Source: Mogibacterium sp. (GTDB taxonomy: Bacteria; Bacillota_A; Clostridia; Peptostreptococcales; Anaerovoracaceae). From it: a stretch of 6,876 nt of DNA. Each line of letters opens with the position of its first letter. Positions within the stretch are counted from its first letter, which is position 1. Of the stretch, positions 6,821-6,876 are shown one piece after another. Location: NCBI GenBank assembly GCA_017469325.1, contig JAFUGO010000199.1:1-6876 (forward strand). The letters run 5' to 3'. The notes beneath the pieces are model-generated. The model was not told where the DNA came from, did not search any database, and saw nothing but the letters and a program-made list of their open reading frames with translations. A program made the translations under genes and the position numbers.

Positions 6821-6876
6821 TTAGGCAAATGATACGGTCTGCTCCGAGAACCCCGCGCTGGTGACGGGCACCTCCA
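6821..6876 (-). CDS. Possible C-terminal end of an unidentified convergent gene
   Basis: On the - strand an open frame enters from the right edge and stops at TAA (6823-6821), giving only 17 whole residues, EVPVTSAGFSEQTVSFA. Third codon positions are mostly G or C, and the peptide looks like ordinary protein sequence, unlike the other frames. If real, the hairpin array lies between the convergent ends of groEL and this gene. I do not recognise the protein, and the fragment is too short to be sure that it is coding. No obvious terminator follows it. Confidence 0.33.
   Translation of the reverse strand, partial: EVPVTSAGFSEQTVSFA

Noticed and set aside
6441..6832. Overlapping + strand open frames with Ser/Pro/Gly/Arg-rich repeats through the hairpin array
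   Set aside because: The 65-bp period shifts the frame at each unit, so the same DNA is read in three ways. The frames start inside or before the groESL terminator and have no ribosome site.

Overview
The window looks like a chromosomal segment from an anaerobic member of the Bacillota, probably class Clostridia. Three things point that way: a clostridial-type 2[4Fe-4S] ferredoxin, a Rex redox repressor, and a groESL operon under a CIRCE operator. The gene set ABC-F, rex, groES, groEL recalls the ydiF-rex-groES-groEL neighbourhood of Bacillus subtilis (from general knowledge). I cannot name the genus from sequence alone.

Layout. 3-1259 (+): 3' part of an ABC-F ATPase gene, cut by the left edge. 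1260-1385: AT-rich promoter region with two operator-like dyads. 1386-2277 (+): acpP (acyl carrier protein) and rex, 19 nt apart, probably one operon. 2299-2328: strong bidirectional terminator shared with the convergent ferredoxin gene (2349-2516, -). 2517-2677: divergent promoter region with a perfect 8-bp-arm palindrome. 2678-4371 (+): a P-loop ATPase with an Asp23/Gls24-like C-terminal domain, then an 8-oxoguanine DNA glycosylase 2 nt downstream. 4376-6504 (+): groES-groEL with a consensus promoter, CIRCE and an intrinsic terminator. 6505-6780: four tandem hairpin units of 65 bp. 6821-6876 (-): possible C-terminal end of an unidentified convergent gene.

How the parts fit. Rex senses the NADH/NAD+ ratio, and the acpP-rex promoter carries a TTGTTA/TAACAA dyad over the predicted transcription start, which suggests autoregulation that also covers acyl carrier protein. 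Ferredoxin is the matching electron carrier of anaerobic metabolism. Ogg repairs oxidised guanine and GroESL refolds proteins, so the segment mixes redox, lipid and stress functions.

The most unusual feature is the array after groEL. Its 11-bp stem arms (ACTTCCGTCCC / GGGACGGAAGT) hardly change between units while loops and linkers vary, and the period is not a multiple of three. It is most likely a structured non-coding or protein-binding repeat. Its function is unknown and nothing in the window supplies a mobilising enzyme.
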